In this document: positions 31,673 to 44,796 of the stretch, in pieces
How positions within the stretch are numbered: position 1 is the stretch's first letter
How the letters are laid out: each line of letters opens with the position of its first letter
From: Cryptomeria japonica
Taxonomy: Eukaryota; Streptophyta; Pinopsida; Cupressales; Cupressaceae
Length of the DNA: 64,000 bases
Assembly: GCF_030272615.1 (NCBI RefSeq)
Contig: NC_081414.1
Coordinates: 909,607,009 to 909,671,008 of the forward strand
Reading direction: 5' to 3'
Made by a program: the position numbers and the translations under genes
Notes under the pieces: generated by a model
Told to the model about the DNA's origin: nothing
Database searches by the model: none
What the model saw: the letters and a program-made list of their open reading frames with translations, nothing else

Positions 31673-32828
31673 TGGGATGTTTTTGTGTTAATGAAGATAT
31701 CATTGTTAAAAGGGTAAATGATGACATTTTTTCACCATGCAGTGATCTGAATGTACACATAGTTGATCAAAACACACTGGCCACAATAATAAAAAATGGA
31801 AGTGACTTAGAATGGTTTCAGATATTGACTGTTTTGGTATGGATGTTTGTAAAACTGTTACCATATTGGATGAGCCAGCATATGAGAGATTTCCTTTTAA
31901 CCTTTGTAATGAGTTTGCACCGTGTTCTCAAAAATGTTTTAGTGATAAGAATGTTATAGGGTGCAAACATCTATGAAGAAAGAAAATGTTATAATGATAG
32001 TTGCATAGCAAAATATAAAGTTTTTAACTTCTCTTTTCAGCTTGTTGAGGCAGACATGAAACCTGTCGAATGTTGTTATCAACTCATCTCCATTTTGGAT
32101 AGTGAGTTTGGGTTCTGTATATGTCATGCAAAGCTAGATGGCAAGGTTTAGGTGAATGGACATTGCACTCAGATAGAGGTTTTTTATAGCATGCTAAGGA
32201 AGAAAAAATTATATAGTTATCATATCTCTAGATTGTTCAAGGTGCAACATGATCATAACTATATTTTTGATAGAGGAAAGTATTGGTTGACATTGGCAGA
32301 TGGCATTGGGCCATCATATCTGGTTTGAACTTGCATGCCACGAATAATTTTGGGTAGAGTAAGTTTTTTTGACTCTATGCCCAATTGAATTATAAATAAG
32401 TTCCCTCTTAAATTGCCTATTCATGGACAATTTTTTAGGTTCTACTTTTCTTAAAGTAGCTGTTATCCATGAGCATTAGTTAGGTTTTCTTTGGTAGTGT
32501 AGTTTCCTTTTTGTTGAAGTTACCTTGTCTAGGTATTTTGTTTTTGGTCTGCCCTGCAGTTGGTCTGCTTCACTCAAAGATTCTGGTCTCTCACCTCATT
32601 CTTGTGAAATGAGCATCCCCAACTAGAGTCATTGATAGCTCTGAAAATTGATTGCATGAAATTTTCAATTTTTGAGCTCAAATATTGGTTTTCTAGTTTT
32701 ATTTGTATCCTCTGTATATGATCCAAGGTCTAGGGTTTGGGTTTATCAAAGTTCCTTACATTTTGTGAAGAAAACCCTAGCAATGATATATTTTGTTGTT
32801 ACTTTTTCCCACTTAAAGCCAAGGGTTG

Positions 32829-33596
32829 TGTGTATGGTGAAAATGGATAACAAATAACAACAATATTGAAAGACTAAAATGGATTCAACCACCAAACCCT
32901 AGCCTAACAATGAACAAAGATCCACCATAACATATGAAGATAACCTAAGACAATGCAAAATAACTCAAAATCATAAAGATTATACCATCACATGTCCAAT
33001 AGGGTTTTGATCTCCATTCTTCCTATCTCCATTGATCTTGCTTGATATACTTGCTCTCAAATTTTTGTATGCACAAGAGCTCAACAAAGAACGGAATGTG
33101 GTTGCAAGTGGAATTGTAGTGTAGTCAATTGATCAAGTAGTTAGGGTTTGACAATGAAGAAAGCATCTCCTTAAATAGAAGACACAATAAGAAATGGAGG
33201 GTTAAGATTGAGAGGTGTAAAAAGAGAGGTCGGCTAGGATTAGAGGGTAGGTAGAGGAAATAATAAAATAATGAAAGAGGTAGGTAGTATAGGAAATAAG
33301 AGATGAATGACATGTGTCATGTGTAGAAAAGGATAATGAATTAATTAAATAAATAAAGATTTATTTAATTAATAGAAGAAGTAGGACAATTAAATAAATA
33401 AAATATTTATTTAATTTAGGAAAGGGATAATTTAAATAAATAAATGTATTTATTTAAATGAGAAATAAGGCTAGAAGAGGATAAATGAATTAATTAAATA
33501 AATAAGGATTTATTTAATTAATAGAAGAATTAGGCTTAGATAATTAAATAAATAAAATATTTATTTAATTAGACATGACAATTTTAGGTGTCTACA
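32829..33596 (-). repeat. 3' LTR of element C
   Basis: In element orientation it begins TGTAGACACCTAAAATTG and ends CACCATACACA. The first ~230 bp hold five AT-rich inverted repeats. The only differences I see from the 5' LTR are A/G changes near 33060 and 33331. Confidence 0.92.
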
Positions 33597-33610
33597 TTTT
33601 GCCCCTCTTT
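33597..33610 (-). other. Polypurine tract of element C
   Basis: On the minus strand AAAGAGGGGCAAAA lies directly before the 3' LTR, where plus-strand DNA synthesis would be primed. Confidence 0.7.
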
Positions 33611-34197
33611 GAGACAATGCGGCTTGTCGCGTTGTTTCAAAGAAAATAAGATGAACTGATACAGAGTTGCCCCAGAATGGGAATGATATGCCCCCTCGAG
33701 AAATTGGATGAAAAAGTCTGAAAAGATTGCAGACAATCTCTCAATAAGAAAGACGGGATAGAATGGACTGATTGGATAGAGTGACAAAGTCACAGGATGA
33801 GAAAGACTGACTCGGGAAATGAGAGCTAGGGCAATCTATAAGATAGACCACGGGGGAAAATACATCCTCATTGTCATCTACACTGTCACAAGAGCATAGT
33901 GCAAAGCGAAAATAAAGCAGCAACAGTCAGCAATGATGGCTTTTGTTCACAGATTCGACCGTGTTCGTCGATTCTAGAGGCCAACGGAGGCAAGAGAGCC
34001 AGTGAGTACCACAAAACCTCCTTGTACTTTGATGCATTTATTGTTGTCATTAATGCATACTAGGTAATGTAATAAATGCGCATTTATGTCTTCCAGGTCA
34101 AATCGGCAGTTCTATGATGAACATATGCTGTCGATTGGATAAGCTGCTGAGAGGATACACTCAAGAAGGTCCTCTAGGGAAGACTAAGATAGATCAA

Positions 34198-34472
34198 GGC
34201 ACTTTGTGATGAACAGTGAGTACCAGGATAGAGTACTTTGTGATGAACAGGGAGTACTAAAATATGAGCAGCACTTTGTGATGAACAGGGAGTGCAAATG
34301 TGAGTAACACTTTGTGATGAACAGTGAGTGTCACACATGTAGTACTTTGTGATGAACAGGGAGTACTACTAGGATAGATAGCAACACTTTGTGATGAACA
34401 GTGAGTGTCACTAGGATAAATAGCTATGTGCATTTAGATAGCGAGTAGCATTTTGTGATAAACAGTGAATGC
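34198..34472 (+). repeat. Seven-unit hairpin array with constant loop and covarying stems
   Basis: The 15-nt core TTGTGATGAACAGKG (A for G in the last copy) occurs at 34204, 34238, 34276, 34312, 34347, 34389 and 34453. Each is flanked by inverted repeats that differ between units yet stay complementary: AGTACT/AGTACT, GCACT/AGTGC, ACACT/AGTGT (twice), GTAGTACT/AGTACTAC and GCATT/AATGC. The first unit has one mismatch (GGCACT/AGTACC). Units are 34-64 bp apart. Confidence 0.9.
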
Positions 34473-34504
34473 CACTATGACTGACATGATTGAGTTGCTT
34501 GACT

Positions 34505-35118
34505 GCAGGAGTATTTGCCGATGCTGGAGTCACAGGAGAGATTCCCATCGACTCAGAGGTTGTGACCTGAGTTGACAGCCGAGGACTGAGCTGCGATTGA
34601 GGTTATGGGATTGAGATACATTCTGTATGTGCCTGAGTTTCGGGTGAACATGGGATTGTTGACTGCACTGGCTGAGAGATGGCACTCAGAGACTTGTAGT
34701 TTGCATTTGCCGATGGGTGAGATGACAGTCACCTTGGAGGATGTATATAGGATTCTACAGATACCGATCGATGGGGAGTTAGTACCCTATGATCAAGACG
34801 GAGATAGGGATGCACTGAGACGAGTGTTCTAGGATCCAGGACTAGGGATGAGGGTGGGACATGTGGCATGGGATACCATGACATGGACAGGATTAGCACT
34901 ACCAATAGTGTTGACAGAAGTTATCAGTGGGTTCCTCTGTCTGGATAGGACGACATGAGGGGTGGCTGCAGGGGACACAGGGGCCAGGAGAGTTGATCTT
35001 GGGGTGGGTCCTTCTAGGGCTCAAACTCCGTCGAGGCCAGGCGGCTCCGAGGAAGGGAGTTCATCATAACCTTAGAGGGCTCCCTATGTATCAGTATTGT
35101 ACCATTTTTGTATTGTAG
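34505..35118 (+). pseudogene. Plant mobile domain fragment, antisense in element C
   Basis: After an acceptor-like TTGACTGCAG, the plus strand reads PMLESQERFPS and then LRYILYVPEFRVNMGLL, TALAERWHSETCSLHLPMGE, MTVTLEDVYRILQIPIDGE and a GHVAWDTMTW segment. This is the N-terminal half of the plant mobile domain, where TALAERWxxET, LPxGEMTxTLxDV and LxxPIDG are typical. In-frame stops are present (near 34566, 34830 and 34960). It lies between pol and the 3' LTR on the opposite strand, the same position as the PMD gene of element A. Extra, often antisense, genes are known at this place in Tat-type elements. The C-terminal half is absent or unrecognisable. Confidence 0.75.
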
Positions 35119-36799
35119 ACACCTGCGGGTGATTGTAGCCATATGATTCTTTTGACATCATTGTATCATGACACATTTTGATTATATATGAGAGATGATC
35201 CATTTTTGCGGCAGCTATATGCATGTGTACCTTATGTGATGAAATGTTCTTATGTGATACATGTTTTATGATATGGATGCTTATATGATGCAATGCAATA
35301 TATTTTTGTTCTTTTATGTTGTATATGTGATGCATGATGCAAATGTGAATGTATGTAATGCAAATGAATATGACAATGCAAATGATTATTTTCATGATGA
35401 AAATGTAAGATGTGCTAACATGTGTTGTATGCAGGATGTGATGCAATTGTGATATCTATATGTATGTATGAAATGCTTATATGTGGTGATGTAGGTGTAA
35501 CTATATGAAATGCAAATGTTTTTGGTGTGTCATTATACTCAGTCATGTGATAGCAGGCTACGCGGACTCGAGAAGGACAATGGAAGTCAATCAAGAAAGG
35601 GGGATGGAAGACAGAAGATATGAACGTGAAAGAGCTTCTTGTGCATTATCATCATTGAGCTTTATTATGGCAAAATAGGTTATGACAATCGAGGCATTTG
35701 TTCGGCCCAGAAAGTCATTGTACCTATTTGCATGGAGATAAGACAGTCACAAACAAGGAATGCCCCAGTTCATACTAGACTCACAGTGTCCTCATATCCT
35801 TGGACAAGTCATAGCATTACTAAAAGACAATCGACAGACAGCAAACAAAATAGGTGACGATACCCCATCCTCGCCTTTCTAGTCAAAGACATCCTGGAGA
35901 TAGAATCTCTAGTCAAAGACATCCTGGAAAAGCTAAAAGACATGTCACCAAAAAGATAAAATCAAAAGAAAACCAAGACTCGACACCAACATCCACTGTA
36001 GTCCTCAAGTTTAGTGTCTCTTGTAACTTATATAAGTCATGTTTGATTGTGGTCACAATGTTTACTTTCACAAAAAGGATAGATAGCACTGAACCATATG
36101 TTGTCTGAGTCTGTTGAAAGATTTGATTTTGTTGAAGCTCATTGTTGCTGCTGTGTCTCATTTGAAACTGACTGAATCCATGAAACTGATACTTTATTGT
36201 GGAGAAGATGGAACTTTATTGCGGATCTGTGATGCAAATGCTGCTTTATTGCGGATTGTGCGTGGATAGACTGAAGAAAGCTGGAAGAAACTGTACTCCT
36301 CGAAACATGTGATGTTCTCAGTTCCACACCCATCACTAGACGTAGGAATTGGCCGTAGTCACAGATAGGAGCCGATTTATTATGGATGGAAAGGGAGTGA
36401 AAAGGGAGGGTTATGGATAGCTAACCAATCTTAGGTAGATCAATAACAAGCCATGATGGAAATGGGTAAGTTTATTGTGAATGAATAGGTTGTGAGTGTG
36501 TGCAAAGTGAAAGGATGAAAGTGAATCCTGAAGGAGGGAGGAGCAATGTCTCTACGCATGGCGCTGGTGACCCAGTTTTCACCATGGTACTTGCCCAGGG
36601 CGCCACCGAAGTGGTTTTCACCATTGGACGAAATTATTTCTCTTTACTTTTCTCGATTTTTCAATTTTTTTGTTGTCACAAGGCGCCTGTTTGCCAGGTT
36701 TTCACCAAGTAACAATTTTTTTGTTTTATAATTTTTTTTGTATTTTTTTGAAAATTTTTGATTTTTTTTGTATTTTTGAATTAGGATGTTCCGAAGAGC
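35119..36799. other. Non-coding stretch between antisense PMD and pol, element C
   Basis: 35160-35530 is low-complexity with many ATG/TGATGCAA words; 35880-35930 has a short tandem repeat (CAAAGACATCCTGGA twice); 36550-36790 has three GGTTTTCACCA-like words around GGCGCC and then long T runs. No gene is supported. Confidence 0.5.
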
Positions 36800-39700
36800 T
36801 TATGTGTAGAACCTGCGAAGGTGCATGCTGTTGATAGGATCCTCCAAGGGTTCGCCTTCTGTAGTTGAGAGCTGATATGCCCCAGATCCATATACTGCTG
36901 TGATGATGTAAGGACCAAGCCAGTTGGGTTCAAATTTGCCCTTCTTATCTCTGTCTTGCTGATTTTTGGGGTTCTCTCTGAGGACTAAGTCACCTACCTC
37001 AAATGTGCGAGGCTTGACCTTGTGATTGTAACTGCGACTCATTTGTTGTTGGTAAGCCTTGAGATGATTAAAAGCAGTGTGTCGTCGTTCCTCCAGCAGT
37101 TCTAGTTCTTGTAAGCGAGAGACCCTGTAGTCTTCATCGTTGATTATGTTTCTCAAGGAGACCCGTAAAGAAGGTAACTCGACCTCAATAGGCAAGATGG
37201 CTTCAGCGCCGTAGACAAGTGAGTAGGGTGTAGCTCCTGTAGGTGTGCGGACACTTGTGTGGTAGGCCCAAAGTGCAGGATTGAGTTGGACATGCCAGTT
37301 ACGGTCAGCGTCGTCGACTGTCTTTTTAAGGATTTTGAGAATTGTTTTGTTAGACGCCTCAGCTTGGCCATTACCTTGAGGGTAATATGGTGTAGAGAAA
37401 CGATGAGAGATATGGAAGCGCTCACAGAGTTCACGAACATCCTGGTTCTTGAAAGGACGCCCGTTATCGGTAATAATGGAAGTAGGGATCCCGTATCGGC
37501 AAATGATGTAGTTCAGAATGAAAGTAGCGATTTGTTTCCCAGTAACTTGTGTGAGAGGCACGGCTTCAATCCACTTTGTGAAATATTCTGTGGCTGTGAT
37601 AATGAATTTATGTCCATTGGAAGAAGGAGGGTGAATCTTGCCTATAAGATCGAGTCCCCACTGACAAAAGGGCCAAGGAGATGCAAGTGGCTGTAGTTCC
37701 TGTGCTGGTGCATGTATGAGGTCTCCATGAATTTGACACTGTTTACACTTCTTGACAAACTGATATGCATCTTTTTCCATAGTAGGCCAGTAGTATCCAG
37801 TCCTGATGAGTTTCTTGGCCAAGGTAGGACCACTAGTATGCGGACCACATATCCCTTCGTGCACTTCTCGTAATGCAATTTGAGCTTCGTCACTCTCTAA
37901 ACATCTAAGGAGGGTGCCATCTAGACCTCGTCGGTATAGGATATTAGCTAGGATAACGTATCGGGAGGATTGGCGAATGAAAGTGCGGCGTTGGTTGTTC
38001 GATAGATCGGGAGGTAAGATATTGTCGCGAAGGTATGTGAATATGGAACCATATAACTGGGATTCAGGACCAACAACACATATCATTTCCGTAGGAGTGA
38101 TCTCATATGACGGAATCAGCAAGTTGTCAACCAGGAACTCATAGCAGGTCTCATTTTGCGGTAGATCAATGAGCGAAGCAATTGTAGCCATGGCATCAGC
38201 AGCATGATTCTGTTCTCTTGGTATCTGCTCAAACTCTATCTTTGCAAAGTGCTGTTTCAGATCATCTACCAGTTGTTTGTAAGGCATTAGCTTTTCATCC
38301 TTTGTTTGATAATCATCAGTTGCTTGACGGATGACAAGTTGAGAATCCCCAAAAACACGAAGTTCTTGGATCTTCCACTGAACTGCAATTCTTAGCCCAG
38401 TTGTTAATGCCTCGTATTCCGCTATATTGTTGGTGCAAGGAAATGATAAGCGGTATGACTTTGGTATAGAATCGCCTTGAGGAGTTATAAAGAGTATACC
38501 CGCTCCTGCCCCATGCTGTGTGTATGAGCCATCAAAGTATAGTTGCCATGGCTTTGCAGGTGATATTGTTAGAATGGACTCATCTGGAAATTCTGACTGT
38601 AGAGGAACATCATCTATCATGGGAGCATCTGCCAGTTGATCTGTGATGGCTTGTCCTTTTATGACTTTTCTGTCCACATATTCAATGTCGAATTCACTCA
38701 AAATCATTACCCACTTGGCCAGTCGCCCAGTAAGTGTAGCTTTGTTGAGAAGATATTTTAGTGGATCAATTCTGGCAATCAACTTAGTCTTGTGAGTAAG
38801 CATATAATGTCGTAATTTTTGTGAAGCGAAGACCACAGCGAGACATGCACGCTCAATTGGTGTGTAGTTCAGCTCATATCCCACCAATGTGCGACTGATA
38901 TAGTAAACTGCTTTTTCCTTGCCGTCAGGTATTTGCTGTGCTAGGAGTGCCCCCAGTGCTGTTGGAGTAGCTGATATGTAAAGTAGCAATGGTTGATCTG
39001 GAATTGGTGGCATCAAAACTGGCGGGTTCAAAAGATAGTCTTTGAGTGCCTGAAAAGCCTGTTCACAGTTTTCATCCCATTTGAACTTGATGTTTTTGTG
39101 TAGCAGGTGCTGGAAAGGATTGCACTTATCTGCAAGTTGTGCTATGAATCTTCGTATGGACTAGAGTCTCCCTTGTAAAGACTGAAGTTGACTGATATTC
39201 TTGGGTGGCGGCATGTCTAAGATAGCCTTGACTTTTGCTGGATCAGCTTCTATTCCTCTTTTAGACACAATGAATCCTAGGAGCTTCCCGGAGGTTACTC
39301 CAAAGACACATTTCTTAGGATTTAGCCTTACCTTGTACTTTTCCAACCGATCAAAAGCGACTGAAAGTATGTCCAAGTGTGTATTTCTGTCTATTGATTT
39401 AACCAAAAGGTCGTTAACATAATCTTCCACGGTTACATGCATGAGATCATGGAAGATAGTAGTCATAGCTCGTTGATACGTGGCACCTGCATTTTTTAGC
39501 CCAAAGGGCATGACATTCCAGCAGAAAGTTCCCCATGGACAAGTAAATGATGTTTTATGTTGATCTTCAGGTGCAATCCTGATCTGATTATATCCAGAGA
39601 ATCCGTCCATTAAAGATAACATCTCATGGCCTGCTGTGAGATCAACAATTAAATCAATGTTTGGTAATGGGAAATCGTCCTTCGGACAAGCCTTGTTGAT

Positions 39701-42700
39701 ATCCCTGAAGTCTGTACATATTCGGATGCTGCGATCTGGTTTGCTAACAGGTACTAAGTTGGAAATCCATTCGGGATAATCAATTGGGCGTATGAATCCA
39801 ACATCCAGTAATTTCTCCAGCTCTGCCTTGACTAATAATGCCACTTGTGGATGCATTTTCCTCAATTTCTGCTTTACTGGTTTTGCCCCCGGTTTGACTG
39901 TTAAATGATGCATTACTAAATCGGGGTCTAGTCCAGGCATATTAGCATAAGACCATGCGAAGTTAACTTGTCGTTCCTTAAAGAAGCTTATGAATCTTGC
40001 TTTCTCAGCCTCTGTCAATGATTGAGCCAAAAATATGTTATGGGGAACCTCTGTTGTACCAATGTTTGTCTTTATAGTCTCCTCTACCAACATGGATGAT
40101 TTTTCCTCGTATGATACTGGGAGAATGTCAAGCCTTCCATCTTCGGGTGCCTCAGAGAGGTTTTCACCCTCAGATACGTCCTTTCTTTTTACTTTTTTAA
40201 AGTCAGATAGCGCCACAGTGTGGTTTTCGCCATAAGACCCTTGTTTTGTTTTTATTTTCACATTTTTGCGACTAGAAGGCCCGACACCCTCACCAAAGTA
40301 TGCCATGTTATTAAGCTCTATGGCGTATCCTGCTTTATGGTCTCCAAGAGGAAGATCATCGCGAATGCCAAGATAATCGACAATAGCTTCGTCATTTTGA
40401 AATGTATCAAGCTGTGCTGGTCCATCCTGATCCCAGTCAATGAGTTGGGGGTGTACGAGGGGAAGGTCTTTAGTGTTTTCAGAGTTCGCAAGGCTAATAG
40501 TGAAGATGTGGTTATATTCAGGTATGTCAAGATAGTCATCGAGGTCGTCAATGGCAGTCCCCTCATCAGTTTCAATCATGAGTGAGTCCAAATTATCATC
40601 ACTAGTAGCACCCTCAGGGACAGGTGTCCTCATCCTATGTGATCTTGACCTAGGGCCTTGAAACGAATCTTGTGCGGGATCCTCATGGGTCAATTCTTGA
40701 CCAACTCTGAATTTCTTGTAAAACTCCTCCTCCTCTGTAGGTTCTTCTGGCTCTCTAAATGTCTCGTTGAGCTCATAGTCGCTGGAGGATTCGTCTGAAC
40801 CCCATTCCCATTCATTGGAATCTGTAGAATAGTCATCTTCTTGTTGAACTTCAGCCACTTTGACTCGCCATATCTGTTTTGTTCTTTTATTGTGAATCTT
40901 GGGATTTAGAAAACCAAGCCCCTTGGAGCGTTCCCTTCTTGTAGTTAGCTCAGGTTGTAAAGGCTCCATGACACCTTCTTTGCGTAGTCCAAGAGGACTT
41001 TTTCCATCATACCCGAATCTTTGCAGAATTTTGAAACCTTTGCCATAGTTCTCACAGGGTATTATAATTTGATCATGTGTATCCTCTTCAGTGTCCTTAT
41101 ATAGCATTTTATATAAATTTTCTTCCTCTAGTTTGCCCCATTTTTGAAAGACGGTAGGATCCCATTTGAGTAGCATGATGGAGATTTGCTTATTAGGATG
41201 TGGCCTCCCATATTCCTTGGGGGAGTTCATGACTTGTCGTAAGAACATTGTTTGATTCAGAGTGTATTCTCCCATGCCTTTGTCTTGAAACTTGGCTCTA
41301 AGTTCACCTTGTTTGGATGTCGAGGGCTTTAATGACTCAGGATCAATATATGCTGAAGAAGGAGTAGCCTCACGATTGCTGGGAATGATAGTCTCAGTAT
41401 GTGATCTCAAGTTATTGCAATATATGAATGGATTTGGATCACCATTGACCGTTACCTCGACTCCATTATGAGGGAACTTAATGCATTGGTGGTATGTTGA
41501 TGGGACTGCCCTCATTTCATGAATCCATGGACGTCCTAGCAATATGTTATACATGAGGTCTAGATCTAGGACTTGACAAACCACGTCCTTTGTGACTGGC
41601 CCTATTCTTAGTGGTAAGGTGACTGTGCCCTTGGACGAGCACTCTTCATCATCATAAGCCTTAATAGTGATTTCGTTTGTAGAATTTACAGCTTTATCAG
41701 AATATCCCAACTGTCTGATGGTGCTCAATGTACAAATATTAAGACCTGCTCCTCCATCTATCAGGACTCGTTTTATTCGGTGTTTATGTATGAAGGCTTC
41801 AATGTGTAGAGGTGCATTATGAGGCTGACTTATGGAGGCGTCATCGGCTTCTGTGAATGTGAGGGAGTGTGGAACGGATAAATATCCCACCATGGCTTGA
41901 AACTGGTCCACGTTCAGATCAGTAGGGACAGCAGTATCTCTCAAGGTTTTATCAAGGATAGCTTTATGTGCAGGAGATATACGTAAGAGCTCAAGAATAG
42001 AGATGAGTGCGGGTGTTTTCCCTAATTGCTCTACAAGGTCATACTCAGGCTTAGTTGACGGAAGATTGGTATTCTTAGTAGAGGTACCTGGCAATGTAAT
42101 CTTACCTCGACAGGTTGTAACATGACATTCAGAGGTAGATGCGGACGAAGATCCCACACCTTTTAGGACAATTTTGGGTCTTTGAGAAGAATTCTCAGGA
42201 TTTTTATTTTTGATAGTAATGGTAGAAATATGATTGTCCATTGAGATGTGATTAATAGTGGAATCATAATTGTAAGATGCTCTAGTGTAATTGGCTTGAT
42301 CATCTGTGACTTTGCCTTTTCCCTTGTCATGTTTTGGGAATGGTTCCTTAAACACCTCATGCTCTTGGTTAGATGAATGTCCCTCAATCTCTATATCTCC
42401 TTTGTCAATGAGATCTTGTACAATGTTTTTCAGTCGATGGCAATTACTTGTCTTGTGACCCTTGCTCTTATGAAACTCACAATACTCATCATCATTCCAC
42501 CAATTCGGTTTGACCTTTGGTTCATATGGAGGAAAATCTGGGACCGTGATTACTTTGTTTGCTACAAGCTTTTTGAATACTGATTCAAGTGGTTCTCCCA
42601 ATGGAGTATACTTCCTTCGTGGTTTAGCAGCCGTTTGATTGTTCACTTGATTGTTGGTAGAACTTGAACCAGAAAAGACGAACTTTGGTCTCACTGTGTT

Positions 42701-44302
42701 GGCATCAACAACACCATCATTAACTGTATTCTTCTTCTTGTTCCAAAATTTTGGTTTGTCCTTTCCTTTGAAGTCCTCTTTGTTTTCTTTGAATAGCTTG
42801 ATAACTCCTTGTTCAATTAAGACCTTTTCTATTGCTAGGCCCTTTTCAATGACATCCTTGAATGTAGACAAACAAGCTTTTCTGAGATCATAGCCAATAG
42901 CTTTATTAACGTTTTGTGTGAACATCTCCACCATTTGTTTTTGCGGAATTTCGCAAGAGCATCTGCTAGCTAGGTTTCTCCATCTCTGTAAGAATGTTGT
43001 GAAAGATTCTCCTTCCTTTTGTTTAGTATTGCACAAGGTAGTAACTGAGACATCTGTTTCAATGTTGTAAGAGAAATGCTGAATGAATGCTTTTGCCAAG
43101 TCGCCCCATGACTTAATACCGGGAGGTAATTGAGAAAACCATTCCATCGCTTGATCTCCTAAGCTCTGTGGGAACAACCTCATTAAGTATGTTTCTTCTG
43201 CCGCTACCTCAATGCAAGCTGTGAAGAATTGTCTTATATGTGCCTTGGGGTCTCCTCTCCCTCTATATTTGTCAAATTTTGGTGTTACAAAGTGCGGAGG
43301 AAACGGAGGCATTGGAATGCTCTTATCGAAGGGATAAGGGCATATATCTCTCATAGTATATGTGGGTTTTGATGTGCCCATGTCTTCCACTTTCTTTTGT
43401 AGATCTCTAATTTGTTGCTCCAAATTATTTTTGGGAGGAGACTGATTTCTTGTATCATATCCCATGTTTGAAACACCCATTTGAGGAGGAGCTTGCTGCA
43501 TATATGGATGATACTGATCGTAGACATGTCCATATGGAGGTCTATATTGTTGCGACATATATGGAGCACTTGGCATAATTTCTTGTTGGGGGACCCCATA
43601 TCTGTTTTGCATATATAAACCATATTCAATAGGCCTTTCATTTTCCATTGTGTTGCCCCCAATTTTGACATGAGGTCTCCTTGTGTCAAAATTTTGAGGA
43701 TGTCCTTGAGTATATACTTGTCTTGATTGACCCATATCTTGAGCATGTGTTTGAGCATAAGGCCTCCATGATGGTCTTTGAGTGTAAGTATCATATATTT
43801 GAGCTTGTGTATGTGGGATTGCTGGTTTTTGAAGCAAAACTGATGGTGACTCCGGCATCATATTATTTGGTCCTCTACTATTTGGTCTCCTTTGATCCAT
43901 GTTGGATTGAGCTTGTTGTGAGGGTCGACTTTCCATAAGTTGAGATAAGTCAAAATCATGCGGTATTTTGGCTCCACTTTGTGCCATCATGTTTAAAAAG
44001 TATTGACGATCTCTCCTCATTATCTCTTCAACCAATCTATTGAATTGAGGATCCATTATAGATTCTTGTATGTCTGCTGATAGTATTGAAGAATTGTCAA
44101 CATTGTCATTGTGTGTAGCATTGTTGTTTATAGTGTTTGCGCTTTCCACATTTGGATTGTGTCTATAAACATTCATGTCTAGTAATGTAGTGTGCTTAGG
44201 ATTGTAGAATAGATCATTGTCATACTCATAAGAACTCATGTTTGCGGATTCTTGAGCTTCTTTAGCTATTCTCCTAGATTTTTGAAGACGGGTTTCAACC
44301 AT
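36800..44302 (-). pseudogene. gag-pol: Tat-type gag-pol of element C, one internal stop
   Basis: A single frame of about 2,500 codons from MVETRLQKSRR to MHLRRFYT, broken only by TAG at 39161-39163. Domains: Gln/Pro-rich N-terminus; gag core with KFDKYRGRGDP (about residue 339) and QAMEWFSQLP; a C-x2-H-x4-H-x4-C knuckle (about 606); aspartic protease LIDGGAGLN (about 845); a G-patch-like stretch (about 1085-1130); reverse transcriptase whose YxDD box reads YVND (about 1627); first RNase H; archaeal-type RNase H with YFDGS (about 1922), EYEAL, GDSQL and HAADAMA; integrase with CKQCQ, GLDLIG, ITDNG and GQAEASNK. The TAG falls between reverse transcriptase and RNase H. The Asn replaces a metal-binding Asp, so this copy should not reverse-transcribe by itself. 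Confidence 0.95.
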
Positions 44303-44796
44303 GAACTAGGTGTTAGACCAAGATGTGAGAGACTAGATGAAAAATATGAAAAGAGTATGGAAGACCAAGAGTTGTATGGAGTGTAAATGAATCTTGAGGT
44401 GTACTTGCAATGTCCAAAGTGTAAGACCAAGTATGTAAGTAGAGTAGGTGTGACTTCCAAAGAGAGGATAGTTTCTCTTGATGAGGTAAGCTGACCTTGA
44501 CTCTAAGTAAGACCAAATGAGACCCAAAGGTAAGAAACCTTGATGAGGGACCACTTAGCAAAGTGTAGTAGTATGTAGTGTGTTGACAAAGTATGATGAG
44601 GACAAGCAAGTGACCTTTTGACTCAAGTTTAGACAAGTATGAATGTAAAATGAGGTATGAAGCAATGATGGACTATGTAAGACCTTAGAACAAGCTGAAT
44701 GCTAGATTAAACCTGAAGAGACAACCTAGGAAGCTCAAGTATGCCGAAACTGATTTTCTTTGTTTGCTTGACTGTTAAAATTTTCAAATCCTGACA

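Noticed and set aside
33125-33313. 62-codon open frame, identical at 46961-47149
   Set aside because: Same stretch of the two C LTRs, in reverse; no coding evidence.
34198-34472. C/D snoRNA cluster, because the loop has GTGATGA, identical to a C box
   Set aside because: No D box (CTGA) sits at the right distance in each unit, and the units are too short for snoRNAs with guide segments.
39161-39163. Programmed readthrough stop separating two parts of pol in element C
   Set aside because: Readthrough or shifts in retroelements lie between gag and pol; here the TAG is inside pol and the related element A has no stop at this place.
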